DNA of 53,485 bases from Acidimicrobiaceae bacterium. GTDB lineage: Bacteria; Actinomycetota; Acidimicrobiia; Acidimicrobiales; Ilumatobacteraceae. Shown one piece after another: positions 40,518 through 48,702 of the stretch. The stretch is taken from NCBI GenBank assembly GCA_024641005.1, contig JAHEDX010000022.1, forward strand, positions 1 through 53,485, written 5' to 3'. A program made the translations under genes and the position numbers. The first letter of the stretch is position 1, and each line of letters opens with the position of its first letter. The notes beneath the pieces were generated by a model. That model ran no database searches and had not been told where the DNA came from. It worked only from the letters and a program-made list of their open reading frames with translations.

Positions 40518-41867
40518 TCAGTCGGCGACTTCGAGGATGCGGACGGGAAGTTCGCGAGGGCCGCGGATCTGGCCGACGCTCCAGCGGGTGTCACCGGCGA
40601 GTTCGAATGCCGGGAATCGTCTGACGAACTCCTCGATCGCCACCTTCAGTTCGAGACGAGCCAGGTTGGAACCGAGGCACCGGTGGATCCCGAGCCCGAA
40701 CGCGGCGTGACGGTTCTCCTCACGGTCGACGATGAACGTGTCGGGATCTTCGAACTTCCTCGGATCACGATTGGCGGCGGGGAACGGCAACAACACCCAG
40801 TCGTCCTTCTTCATCGGGCATCCGTGGAAATCGTTGTCCTTGGCGACCAGGCGGGCCATCGTGACGGGTGCGTATGCACGTAGGAATTCCTCGAGGGCGA
40901 AGATCATCACGTCGGGGTCGTCGAGCAGACGCTGGTGATCCTCGGGGTGTTGGGCGAGATGCCACAACGAGCTACCGATCGCCGACCAGGTGGTGTCGAT
41001 CCCGGCGATCAACAGCAGAACGATCATGCCGCCCACTACGTCGTCGTCGACAGGAGTTCCCTCGATCTCGACATTGAGCAGGTAGTTGGTCAGATCCTCG
41101 CGCGGGTTGTCACGATGATCCTGGATCTGCGCATGGATGTAGTTGCCGAGGTCCTCCATGCCGTCGCGGGTGCCGGGTTCTTCGGTGATGCGCTCGAGCA
41201 CGTCGTGGACGAACCTGCGGAACAGCGCCTCGTCCTCGGCCGGGAAGCCGAGCATGCGTCCGATCACGTTGACGGGGATGTTCTGCGCGTATTGGACTGC
41301 GGCGTCGATGACGGTCTCACCGGGGGTGATGTCGCCCATCTCGTCGAGCAACTTCTGGCAGAGCAGCCGGATCTCGGGTTCCCACGGTTCGATCTGCTTC
41401 GGAGCGAACGCGGGGAGCAACAGCCGACGAGCCATGTTGTGAAATGGCGGATCGCTGGTGATGGGAGGTGCCCCACCGATTGGCGCGGGCATCGCCAGGT
41501 CGCCGGGACGGCCGACCGAGACGACCACGGAGCGACTGGTGAAGTTGTCGGTGTCGTATGCGACCTCTTGCACCGTGTCGTGAGTCAGCGGTACCCACAT
41601 GCCGCCGTAGCGTTCGGAATGGGCGACCGGGCAGCCGCCCTCTCGCAGTTCCTTCCAGACGTGTGGTGCGTCGGGGTTGTACTCGGGGACGGCGTGATCG
41701 AAGTCGTTGGCGAAGTCGGTGACCGAACCGTAGTCGTCGGCGTCGTATGGCACACGCTGCCAGATGTCGCTGCCCTCGGGGCTGTCGCCGAAGGTCATGA
41801 CATAGTCCGATCCGCTGCGCGGTGCCGGTCGGTCGGTCGTGGTGTCGTCGTTGACGATGTCGGTCAT
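40518..41867 (-). CDS. Cytochrome P450
   Basis: 449-aa soluble bacterial P450. The haem thiolate is Cys397 in FGLGIHRCLGSNLAR; the I-helix oxygen motif is LLLIAGIDTTWSA; the ExxR pair is EEFLRAY; the PERF-like region is DPRKFEDPDTF. An N-terminal acidic extension precedes the fold. Its ATG lies one base behind the ferredoxin stop, so the two are co-expressed and the ferredoxin is the likely electron donor. A reductase is not nearby. Substrate unknown (fatty acid, terpenoid or steroid are common for this group). Confidence 0.94.
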   Translation of the reverse strand: MTDIVNDDTTTDRPAPRSGSDYVMTFGDSPEGSDIWQRVPYDADDYGSVTDFANDFDHAVPEYNPDAPHVWKELREGGCPVAHSERYGGMWVPLTHDTVQEVAYDTDNFTSRSVVVSVGRPGDLAMPAPIGGAPPITSDPPFHNMARRLLLPAFAPKQIEPWEPEIRLLCQKLLDEMGDITPGETVIDAAVQYAQNIPVNVIGRMLGFPAEDEALFRRFVHDVLERITEEPGTRDGMEDLGNYIHAQIQDHRDNPREDLTNYLLNVEIEGTPVDDDVVGGMIVLLLIAGIDTTWSAIGSSLWHLAQHPEDHQRLLDDPDVMIFALEEFLRAYAPVTMARLVAKDNDFHGCPMKKDDWVLLPFPAANRDPRKFEDPDTFIVDREENRHAAFGLGIHRCLGSNLARLELKVAIEEFVRRFPAFELAGDTRWSVGQIRGPRELPVRILEVAD

Positions 41868-41868
41868 G

Positions 41869-42069
41869 TCAGCCGTTCTCCGTGATCTTGATCGCGTACT
41901 CTGGGCAGTTGGCGGCCGCGAGTCGGGCCATGTCGTGCATGCCGCTTGGCACGTCATCTTCGACAAGCAGGACTGCTTGGCCGTAGTCGTCGACGTCGAA
42001 CAGCTCGGGTGCCAGCGCGTAACAGCGATTGTGGCCCTGGCACGTACCTGCATCGAGGTGGACTCGCAT
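41869..42069 (-). CDS. [3Fe-4S]-type ferredoxin partner of the P450
   Basis: A 66-aa protein with Cys10-x2-His13-x2-Cys16 and Cys55-Pro. The position of the second cluster Cys is His, a pattern seen in actinobacterial P450 partner ferredoxins that usually hold a [3Fe-4S] cluster. It starts MRVHLDAGTC. TACGGT stands 6 nt before the ATG, suggesting a leaderless mRNA. One base separates it from the P450 gene. Confidence 0.92.
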   Translation of the reverse strand: MRVHLDAGTCQGHNRCYALAPELFDVDDYGQAVLLVEDDVPSGMHDMARLAAANCPEYAIKITENG

Positions 42070-42075
42070 CGGGTA

Positions 42076-42081
42076 ACCGTA
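42076..42081 (-). promoter_or_regulatory. -10 element of the ferredoxin-P450 operon
   Basis: TACGGT on the minus strand, 6 nt before ATG 42069. Confidence 0.5.
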
Positions 42082-42111
42082 GGCGACCGCAGGCCAAGAG
42101 GAAAGTATTTT

Positions 42112-42124
42112 CTTGAGTTTCAAG
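42112..42124. promoter_or_regulatory. Possible operator palindrome CTTGA-N3-TCAAG
   Basis: A perfect 5+3+5 inverted repeat lies in an AT-richer patch about 49 bp upstream of the predicted ferredoxin-P450 start. It could be a regulator site, for TetR or another protein; alone it is weak evidence. Confidence 0.35.
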
Positions 42125-42214
42125 GCTCCGGCCGGATGCGATTTCGAGCAGATGCCCGTGCCCGACGTCGAGTTGCCGCGTGCCCGTTGGCGTGCCGCCT
42201 GATCGATCAGCGCT

Positions 42215-43063
42215 TCATCCGACGGGTGTCGGTCGATGCTGCTCGTCGTCGAGAAGAGCCGCCGTCTCCGGCGTCGGCGGGGGGAACGGAGTCGTTCCGG
42301 CCGGCCGGTCCTGTACGGGTGTTCCCGGCGTGCGACGGCCACGGGCGCCGACGACGATCAGCACCACGGCGGCGGCGGTGACGAGCCCACCGATCACGAG
42401 CAGCGTGACCGCGATCGGGGTCACCGCGCCCGAACGTGCTCCCACTTCGACGTCGGCGGCGACGAGGGGCGACCCATCGGCATTCATCATCACGACCGAC
42501 CAGCGTCCGCCCCGAGCGTTCCATGTGAGTTCTTGTTCTCCCGGGCCCGATGCGCTGACCGACCAGAAATCCTGTTCCAGCGGCGGTGCGACCCGGCGAA
42601 CCCCGGCGACCTGCTGGAACTCAGGGGTGTGCCCGTCGATCCGTGTGATCTCGGAGTAGGCGGACAGCCCGAGGTACCGCTCGACATCGCTGGTTCTCGC
42701 GATCCCGACGAACACGTCGTCGGTCGTCGCTGCGCCGTCGACCCGCAGTCGTAGGTCGAGGTCGAGCCAGTCGAGCATCCACGGTGATGCGTCGCCTTCG
42801 ACGTCGTCGAGCCAGAGATCGGTTGTTGCGACCGCCACACCCTCGCTCTCGACACGATCGAGGGTGAAGGTGAAATAGCCGTCATCGTCGGTGGCGACGG
42901 CCTGGGCGATGGCGATCGCGCCGCCCCCGGCGACCATGGCGAGTCCGGGAAACAGCATGAAGCAGCCGACGACGATCGCAATGATGTGTCCTGCCGAATG
43001 CTTGCGCGGCCGGTCCGTCGGTGCCACTGGTTGGCTGAGCGAGGAGTCCAGTGAGGTTGTCAT
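42215..43063 (-). CDS. Membrane protein with two transmembrane helices, unknown
   Basis: 282 aa. N-terminal helix near residues 26-53 (HIIAIVVGCFMLFPGLAMVAGGG), a large external domain of about 150 aa, then a second helix (AVTPIAVTLLVIGGLVTAAAVVLIVVG), and a proline-rich cytosolic tail ending PPTPETAALLDDEQHRP. The external part is beta-rich (YFTFTLDRVESEGVAV, WSVSASGPGEQELTW). Not a recognised family. A GGAGGT directly abuts the ATG, so translation may use a different spacing. It lies between the ferredoxin and a divergent response regulator. Confidence 0.75.
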   Translation of the reverse strand: MTTSLDSSLSQPVAPTDRPRKHSAGHIIAIVVGCFMLFPGLAMVAGGGAIAIAQAVATDDDGYFTFTLDRVESEGVAVATTDLWLDDVEGDASPWMLDWLDLDLRLRVDGAATTDDVFVGIARTSDVERYLGLSAYSEITRIDGHTPEFQQVAGVRRVAPPLEQDFWSVSASGPGEQELTWNARGGRWSVVMMNADGSPLVAADVEVGARSGAVTPIAVTLLVIGGLVTAAAVVLIVVGARGRRTPGTPVQDRPAGTTPFPPPTPETAALLDDEQHRPTPVG

Positions 43064-43161
43064 ACCTCCATCGTCTTCCTTTTCGACAAGAGGGTCACGC
43101 CCGCCCACCGGTGTCGGCGTGGTGGGGTTGTCCCTACCTTCCGCAGTCCTGGCGCGCGGGC

Positions 43162-43167
43162 TACGGT
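43162..43167 (+). promoter_or_regulatory. -10 element for leaderless response regulator gene
   Basis: TACGGT ends 7 nt before GTG 43175; no ribosome binding site. Confidence 0.5.
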
Positions 43168-43174
43168 ACGGTGC

Positions 43175-43813
43175 GTGTCCGACACGACGACCGTTTTGAT
43201 CGTCGACGATCATCCAATGGTGCGTGACGGTCTTGCAGCGGTGCTGCACACCGAAGCCGACCTCGATGTCGTCGCCGTTGCGAGCGACGTCGCCGGCGCT
43301 CGTCGGGAGATCGAACGCTTCCGGCCGAACGTCGTCGTCACCGACTATCAACTCCCCGACGGGTCGGGCCTCGATGTGGCAACGTTCGCCGCCGAGGTCG
43401 GCGGTTCGAAAGTGCTGCTCATCTCTGCTGTTGTCGATGGTGGCGTGATCGTCGACGCTGTCCAGGCAGGCTGCTCAGGGTTCGTCCACAAGGGCTACGA
43501 GACCCCGGAGCTCGCGCAGGCGGTGCGTACCGTTGCCGCAGGTGGCGTGGTGTTCCCGGCGTCCGCCATGCGACGCCTGGTGCGGACCGTTCGTCCTGCC
43601 GTCGGGACCGATCTGACAGAGCGGGAGCTCGAGGTGCTGCGGCTCTTGGCTCGTCCCCTGCCGGTGAACCAGATTGCCACCGAGCTGTACATTTCGGTAC
43701 ACACAGCTCGGAATCACATTCGAGCCGTGCTGACCAAACTGGGTGCGCGCTCGCAGCTCGAGGCGGTCGTCATCGCCGTGCGCCAAGGTGTCATCGATCT
43801 CGACGACGGCTGA
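43175..43813 (+). CDS. NarL/LuxR-type response regulator
   Basis: Receiver domain at residues 1-125 with acidic pair DDHPMVRDG and phospho-acceptor Asp57 (VTDYQLPDGSG), then the conserved Thr/Lys region FVHKGYET. A C-terminal LuxR HTH covers about residues 148-205 (LTERELEVLRLLARPLPVNQIATELYISVHTARNHIRAVLTKLGARSQ). 212 aa, starts with GTG. It points toward the histidine kinase gene; their stops are 20 bp apart, so the pair is convergent, not an operon. Target genes unknown. Confidence 0.94.
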   Translation: MSDTTTVLIVDDHPMVRDGLAAVLHTEADLDVVAVASDVAGARREIERFRPNVVVTDYQLPDGSGLDVATFAAEVGGSKVLLISAVVDGGVIVDAVQAGCSGFVHKGYETPELAQAVRTVAAGGVVFPASAMRRLVRTVRPAVGTDLTERELEVLRLLARPLPVNQIATELYISVHTARNHIRAVLTKLGARSQLEAVVIAVRQGVIDLDDG

Positions 43814-43832
43814 GTCGGTGCAGGGTCGCCGA

Positions 43833-45254
43833 TCATGCAGGCACGCGGAAGCTGACTCCGGTGCCTTCCGACGGAGCTGAGTGCAGAGCGAACGTACCGC
43901 CGACCGACGAGACGATCGTGCTCATGATCTCGAGCCCGAAATGTCCGGTTGCGACGGTGGTGAGCGGGTCGAAGCCCTTGCCGTCATCGATGACTTCGAC
44001 CGAGACATCAGCTCCCTCCTGACGGATCCGGATCGTCACGTTGGTCGCTGCGGCGTGCCGGTTGACGTTGCGGATCGCCTCGATCACCACTCGGCAGATG
44101 ACGAGTTGTGAGGCCATGCTGAACTCGACGTCGTCGGGCACATCGAGATCGACTCGGGTCGGCGGCTCGAGCACCTGCGGGACCGTTGCAGCGAGCACCT
44201 CAGCGAGCGATTTGCTACCCAGCCCTGGAGGAGCAAGATCGAACATCAGTACTCGCAGCTGCGCCTGGGTCGACTCCAACACCTCGATCCCTTGTCTCAC
44301 CACCGTGACGGTCTCGTCGTCGGGGTCGTGGCCGACCAGCTTGCGCCCCAGCAGGTGTTGCAGGCGCAGCTGCAACGCGAACAACATCTGGACGGCGCCG
44401 TCGTGCAGGTCCGCTGCAACCCGAGCCCGCTCGGTTTGTTCGGCGACAAGGACTGCTTCGTTTCGTTCGACGTCCTTGTTGAATCGCAGCAGATCGGCGC
44501 TCCGAGCGATCGCTGCCACCTCGCCGGCGGCGTCGCCCGCGAGCGCTTCGAAATCTTCCTCGCGACCAGCGCCGACGGCTCCGGTGAGCGTTGCGAGGGG
44601 TCGGGTCACCGATCGTCGCAGCCACCGGAGTGTCGCGATGATGATGGCGGTGCCCGCGACGAGAACGATCACACCGAGCATCGCCAATCGTCGTTCGAGT
44701 TCGACTTGACGCGCGTTTCGTTCGACGATGGTCCGCGCGAGCGAAGCATCGATCGCTCCGAGGTTCTCACGGATCTCGTCGAAGCGCGCCTTTGGCACGC
44801 CGGACTCGACGATCGCACGCGCCTCATCGATCCGTCCGCTCCGGACCAGGGCGATCTCCTCGTCAGCGATCGCCTGCCATGACGAGATCGATGCGTCCAA
44901 GGCGGCGAGGGAATCGAGGCCGGCGATGCCGGTCGCCGTCTCGTCGAGCAGCTCACGGTTTGCCCGTGCTGTCTCGCCGCCCTTCGGATATGGCACGAGG
45001 AAGTCTTCGCGGCTCGTGAGGATGAACCCTCGAACACCGGTTTCTTGATCGACCATGCCTGCGCGAATGCCGTCGAGGACATCGCTCGCATGTTCGACGG
45101 AGCTGACGTCGCGTGCCGAGTCGGTCAACGCCCACGCCGAGACGATCCCGCTCGCAGCGACGAGGAACGTGCCCGTCAGCAGGATCCACAGCACCGTTCG
45201 GATGCGCCGCTCGAATGACGGTCCGGTGGTTGTCTTCTCATCGACGTCGGGCAT
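43833..45254 (-). CDS. CHASE3-HAMP sensor histidine kinase (HisKA_3 type)
   Basis: 473 aa. First membrane helix about residues 18-43, then an extracellular CHASE3 domain with the hallmark DQETGVRGFILTSREDFLVPY (about 69-90), second helix about 190-212, a HAMP-like segment, and the dimerisation/phosphoacceptor region with His284 in ADLHDGAVQ. The ATPase domain shows EAIRNVNRHAAATNV (N box) and VIDDGKGFD (G1). This is the NarX/DesK-type kinase that pairs with NarL-type regulators, so the convergent regulator is its likely partner. Signal unknown. ATG 45254 begins a divergent region with repeated ATGACAC motifs. Confidence 0.93.
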   Translation of the reverse strand: MPDVDEKTTTGPSFERRIRTVLWILLTGTFLVAASGIVSAWALTDSARDVSSVEHASDVLDGIRAGMVDQETGVRGFILTSREDFLVPYPKGGETARANRELLDETATGIAGLDSLAALDASISSWQAIADEEIALVRSGRIDEARAIVESGVPKARFDEIRENLGAIDASLARTIVERNARQVELERRLAMLGVIVLVAGTAIIIATLRWLRRSVTRPLATLTGAVGAGREEDFEALAGDAAGEVAAIARSADLLRFNKDVERNEAVLVAEQTERARVAADLHDGAVQMLFALQLRLQHLLGRKLVGHDPDDETVTVVRQGIEVLESTQAQLRVLMFDLAPPGLGSKSLAEVLAATVPQVLEPPTRVDLDVPDDVEFSMASQLVICRVVIEAIRNVNRHAAATNVTIRIRQEGADVSVEVIDDGKGFDPLTTVATGHFGLEIMSTIVSSVGGTFALHSAPSEGTGVSFRVPA

Positions 45255-45327
45255 CTGATCACGCTCGCGAGACGTCGGCCGGGGAGCCCACGTGGCGCGA
45301 GATCATACGCATCGGTGGGACGCGGCA

Positions 45328-45452
45328 GTGTCATGGTTCGTATCTGCGGCGCCGTATGACACATTTGCACTAGAGCATCTGACGTATCGCTGTCTATGGT
45401 GCCGCGAAGGCTCGACTCGCAGTAGGGCGGGTCCGATGACACGGCATGTCAC
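45328..45452. promoter_or_regulatory. Cluster of ATGACAC-type half-sites in a divergent promoter region
   Basis: GTGTCAT at 45328-45334, ATGACAC at 45356-45362 and 45436-45442, and TGTCAC at 45447-45452. The first two form an inverted pair; the last two form TGACA-N5-TGTCA overlapping the pseudopilin ATG (45446). The region separates the kinase gene from the pseudopilin operon. Confidence 0.4.
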
Positions 45453-45949
45453 ACCGGTCAACCGACCCGAATGCCCTCCGGCGGCGCAGCGATGTGGGGA
45501 TGACCTTGATCGAGGTGTTGATCGCGATCGTGCTGCTCGGCGGTGTGGTCGCCGGCTCGATGGCCGCGCTGCGAGCGACGATCCTCGCAGGCACACTGCA
45601 TCGCGATCATTCCAACGCCCACGCCTGGCTGCAATCGGCGTCCGACGTGTTGTACGCGGCGCCGAAGGTGTACTGCGACCCTGTCAAACCCGACAGGGGT
45701 GAAGCGGCCGCACGCGCCGCGTACGACCTCGTCATCGACCGGGTCGCAAACCCGGAGGGTTGGGACGATCACCAGATCAGGATCGTCCCGAAAGTCCGGT
45801 TCTGGAACGCCACGAATACCGACAGCGATGTGGACATCGAGTACGTCTTCGGCAGCGCTTGCGATCCGTCGCTCAGCTTGCAGTTGATCGAGATCGAGGT
45901 CCGGTCGATGAGCGGCAAGATCATCGAATCCGTCGAGGTCGTGAAATGA
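45446..45949 (+). CDS. Type IV pilin-like (pseudopilin) protein
   Basis: 167 aa. Prepilin peptidase site: a short basic leader (RRRSDVG) followed by MTLIEVLIAIVLLGGVVAGSM, with Gly at -1 and Glu at +5 as required for type III signal cleavage. The mature N-terminal helix (about 25 residues) is typical. The rest has a Cys pair (YCDPVKPD, GSACDPS). Its stop overlaps the next gene by ATGA. With the two genes behind it, it forms a minor-pseudopilin-like set; no assembly ATPase, platform protein or peptidase is in the window. Confidence 0.88.
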   Translation: MSHRSTDPNALRRRSDVGMTLIEVLIAIVLLGGVVAGSMAALRATILAGTLHRDHSNAHAWLQSASDVLYAAPKVYCDPVKPDRGEAAARAAYDLVIDRVANPEGWDDHQIRIVPKVRFWNATNTDSDVDIEYVFGSACDPSLSLQLIEIEVRSMSGKIIESVEVVK

Positions 45950-47220
45950 CATCCCAGACGTTGCAGCGCGAGCCGGACCCTGGCTTCACGCTCGTGGAAC
46001 TGCTGATCAGTGTCTTGGTCACGTCGCTGATCGTGACCGTCATCGCGTTCGTGATCGTCGTCAGCCTGCGGACACTCCCCGGAACCACCTCCCGAGCCGA
46101 CTCCAGCGTGGCCGTGCAGGGGATCACGACGTGGCTGCCGTCCGATGTCGATTCCACCGAACCGGGAGGCATGGACAGCGTTCCGTCGACAGCCAGCGGG
46201 TGTAGCGGCGTCGATCCCGGGCGGAACATGTTGCGGCTCAACTGGAAGGAAACATTTCAAGGAATCACGACGCGCTATGTGGCCGCGTACCGGTTCGTCC
46301 CCGATGGAACGGCCGCGCGTATCGTGCGGCTCGCATGTTCGGGGACATCGAATCTCGGGGTACCTGTGTCGATGTCGATGTCGGGTCGACTCGCCAGCAC
46401 TCCGCCGCAGGTCACCCTGCTCGACGCAGACCGCGACGGCCAGGTCGACCAGCTCGTCATATCGGTCACCACGCTCGCCGGCGCCAAGGTGTTCATCGAC
46501 GCCGCTTCGAAGAACCCGAGCGACACACTGCCGCCGATCCCGCCATCGCCGACGGACACGACCACGACTACGACGACTGCGGCAGTGAACCGGGCGCCGG
46601 TCGCGGGCCCCGTGACGATCGCAGCCAACCCGATGGTGCCCGTCGTGATCAACCTGCCGACGTCGGACCCGGACGGCGATCCGTTGACGGTTGCGTTCAC
46701 CGGCGTGCCAGCGGGCTGGCAGGTAACGGCAACCGGCGCCACAGCGACGGTGACGCCGGGAGCGTCGACCGGGACGTTCGCGTTCGGGTACACGGTTAGC
46801 GATCCAGCAGGGGCTTCGGCGACATCCACGATCACGTTGAGCGTTTCGGCGGCTGCCACGACGACCTCGACCTCCACCACCACGACGACCTCGCTGCCAC
46901 CGCCCTGTGTGGTGTCGGCGATGACGGTCTCGCCGTCGACCGTGACGTTGTCGAGCAACGGAACCGGGAAGCTCAAGAAGAACGTGTCGGTCGGCATCAC
47001 GGTCTCATCGGGCTACTGCGTCGGGCTCACACTCCAGTACGACACCGGCGCGCCCAACGGTCAATACATCCAGAACTTCGGCAACGCCGCTCCATACGGC
47101 GTCACGTTGTACGGCCATCCACAAGGAACCGAGTTGTGGGCGGCCGGCCCGCATCAGCTGACCGTTCGTGATGGCACCGGTGCCGCGCTGGCCTCCAAGA
47201 TCCTCACCGTCACCAACTGA
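45946..47220 (+). CDS. Pseudopilin with cadherin/Ig-like module and T-rich linkers
   Basis: 424 aa. Leader ends DPG, followed by FTLVELLISVLVTSLIVTVIAFVIVVSL (Glu at +5). After a pilin-like globular part of about 200 aa come two Thr-rich linkers (PTDTTTTTTTAAVNR, and TTTSTSTTTTTSLPPP) that bracket a module with the cadherin/dystroglycan-like motif TSDPDGDPLTVAFTGVPAGWQV. A last small domain has CVVSAMTV and SGYCVGLT, likely a disulfide. The layout suggests a tip or minor pilin bearing an adhesive domain. Coupled by ATGA to the previous gene. Confidence 0.88.
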   Translation: MTSQTLQREPDPGFTLVELLISVLVTSLIVTVIAFVIVVSLRTLPGTTSRADSSVAVQGITTWLPSDVDSTEPGGMDSVPSTASGCSGVDPGRNMLRLNWKETFQGITTRYVAAYRFVPDGTAARIVRLACSGTSNLGVPVSMSMSGRLASTPPQVTLLDADRDGQVDQLVISVTTLAGAKVFIDAASKNPSDTLPPIPPSPTDTTTTTTTAAVNRAPVAGPVTIAANPMVPVVINLPTSDPDGDPLTVAFTGVPAGWQVTATGATATVTPGASTGTFAFGYTVSDPAGASATSTITLSVSAAATTTSTSTTTTTSLPPPCVVSAMTVSPSTVTLSSNGTGKLKKNVSVGITVSSGYCVGLTLQYDTGAPNGQYIQNFGNAAPYGVTLYGHPQGTELWAAGPHQLTVRDGTGAALASKILTVTN

Positions 47221-48633
47221 ATGGACAGCCCCATGTACGAGATTCGTTCCCAGCGCCGTGACGACGGCAGCGTGCTGCCGCTCGTGCTCGTCATGGCGGT
47301 CGTGCTGTCCATGGTGATCGCATCGCTCGCCGGCTACATCGCCACCGACCTGCGGTATGGCCGAGTCGTCGAGGCCAGGGCCGATCGCCTTGCCGCGGCG
47401 GATGGCGGACTCCGGTATGCGATCGAGCGACTCCAGAACTCCGCGTATGCCGCATGCCTCACGAACCTCGGACGCTCCGGGTACTCGATCGACTTCCCTG
47501 CTCACCTCAATGGCTCCGACGTCACCGTCACGTGCACACGCGGTGGTGGTGGCATCGGCGACATCAAGGCATGGGCGGTCATCGTGACCGGTGAAGGAGT
47601 GCCGGCCTCTCAATGGATGCTGCAGTCGCAGGCGGGTGGCGGAATCCAGAAACTGCTCGGTGGACCGGTCTGGGTGTCGGACCCTGTCCGGTCGGACCTG
47701 AAAGCTCCGGTGACGATCGAGGACGGCGATGTCTGGTACTACCGGGCGAACTGTGAGCCACGGATCACTGCGCTCGACTCGCGACTGTCGTTCAAGCCAG
47801 CGTTCCGGGGCGCCATTTGCGTGCCCAAGCCGTGGTCCCAGGTCTTCAGCGCCCCGCCTATCGGCTCGTTTCCGCCGGTGACCGACCTCGGCAACACGAA
47901 TCCTGCGCCATCGACGTCGGGCGGGTGCACCGTGTTCCGGCCGGGTCGCTACACGGTGGCCCCGGTGTTGGGGCAGAACTCGTACTTCCGGGCCGGCAAC
48001 TACTACTTCGACAACGTCACCGTCGACGTCACGAACTCGATCGTTACCGCTGGATGGGCCGATCATCGTCTCTACGGTGACCAGCAGTACATCCCGAACG
48101 CGCCGTGCGCCGCCGCGATCGCGGCCGACAGCGTCGTATCGAGCTCCGGCGCGACCTGGTATCTGGGAGGGACTGCCAAGATCGAGATCGGCAACAAGGG
48201 TTCGCTCGAGATCCTGCGGCGGCTCCAGGGTGACTCGCTCGTGTCGATCCAGACGATCGAATCGACGACGCCGAATCAGCGTGCCAGCAGCCTGACCTAC
48301 AACACCGACGTGGTGTGGACGAAGTCCGGCAACAACAGCGATCTCGCCATCCACGGCCTGCTTTGGGCGCCGCGAGCCCAGCTCACCTTCGGCAATGTCA
48401 CAAACCGTGCCAACGGGCAGCTGCTCGGTGGTGCCGCTCTCGCCCGTATCGCCCTGCAGGCGTCGGCGTCTGCATCGGCGTTCATCATCCGGGTCGAGTC
48501 CAGCCCGGCGGCCTTCGAGTTACGGCTCGACTCCACGGCGACGCTGGATGGAGTGTCGACGACGATGACGGCAGTGGTCCAGGTCGATGACCAGGGCACC
48601 ACCGCTGTGAACTCGATCCGGGTCCGCAACTGA
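47221..48633 (+). CDS. PilX-like pilus assembly protein, third gene of the pseudopilin operon
   Basis: 470 aa. A single membrane helix (LPLVLVMAVVLSMVIASLAGYIATDL) follows a short leader with DDGS; there is no GFTLxE site, so processing by prepilin peptidase is doubtful. The helix continues into the amphipathic LAAADGGLRYAIERL, typical of PilX/PulK-like minor pilins. The large external part has many short beta repeats (GTAKIEIGNKGSLEI, SDLAIHGLLWAP, TFGNVTNRANGQLLGGAALA) resembling a beta-helix. Starts directly after the previous stop. Probably a pseudopilus tip or surface component. Confidence 0.82.
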   Translation: MDSPMYEIRSQRRDDGSVLPLVLVMAVVLSMVIASLAGYIATDLRYGRVVEARADRLAAADGGLRYAIERLQNSAYAACLTNLGRSGYSIDFPAHLNGSDVTVTCTRGGGGIGDIKAWAVIVTGEGVPASQWMLQSQAGGGIQKLLGGPVWVSDPVRSDLKAPVTIEDGDVWYYRANCEPRITALDSRLSFKPAFRGAICVPKPWSQVFSAPPIGSFPPVTDLGNTNPAPSTSGGCTVFRPGRYTVAPVLGQNSYFRAGNYYFDNVTVDVTNSIVTAGWADHRLYGDQQYIPNAPCAAAIAADSVVSSSGATWYLGGTAKIEIGNKGSLEILRRLQGDSLVSIQTIESTTPNQRASSLTYNTDVVWTKSGNNSDLAIHGLLWAPRAQLTFGNVTNRANGQLLGGAALARIALQASASASAFIIRVESSPAAFELRLDSTATLDGVSTTMTAVVQVDDQGTTAVNSIRVRN

Positions 48634-48702
48634 CGCGCCGTCCGTCTCGGTAGGGAAACGCCCCTGCCGGTCGGAGCCATGCGCCCAGGCGAGATCCCGA
48701 CG

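Noticed and set aside
45255..45445. Cyclic-di-GMP or other riboswitch ahead of the pseudopilin operon
   Set aside because: The conserved GEMM core elements (GGCAAACC, GAAA loop, ACGCAAAGCC) are not found; only repeated ATGACAC motifs are visible.
46559..46909. Tandem DNA repeat or CRISPR-like array in the Thr-codon runs
   Set aside because: The ACG/ACC/ACT runs encode Thr-rich linkers of the pseudopilin and show no regular spacer structure. No CRISPR array or cas gene is seen in the window.
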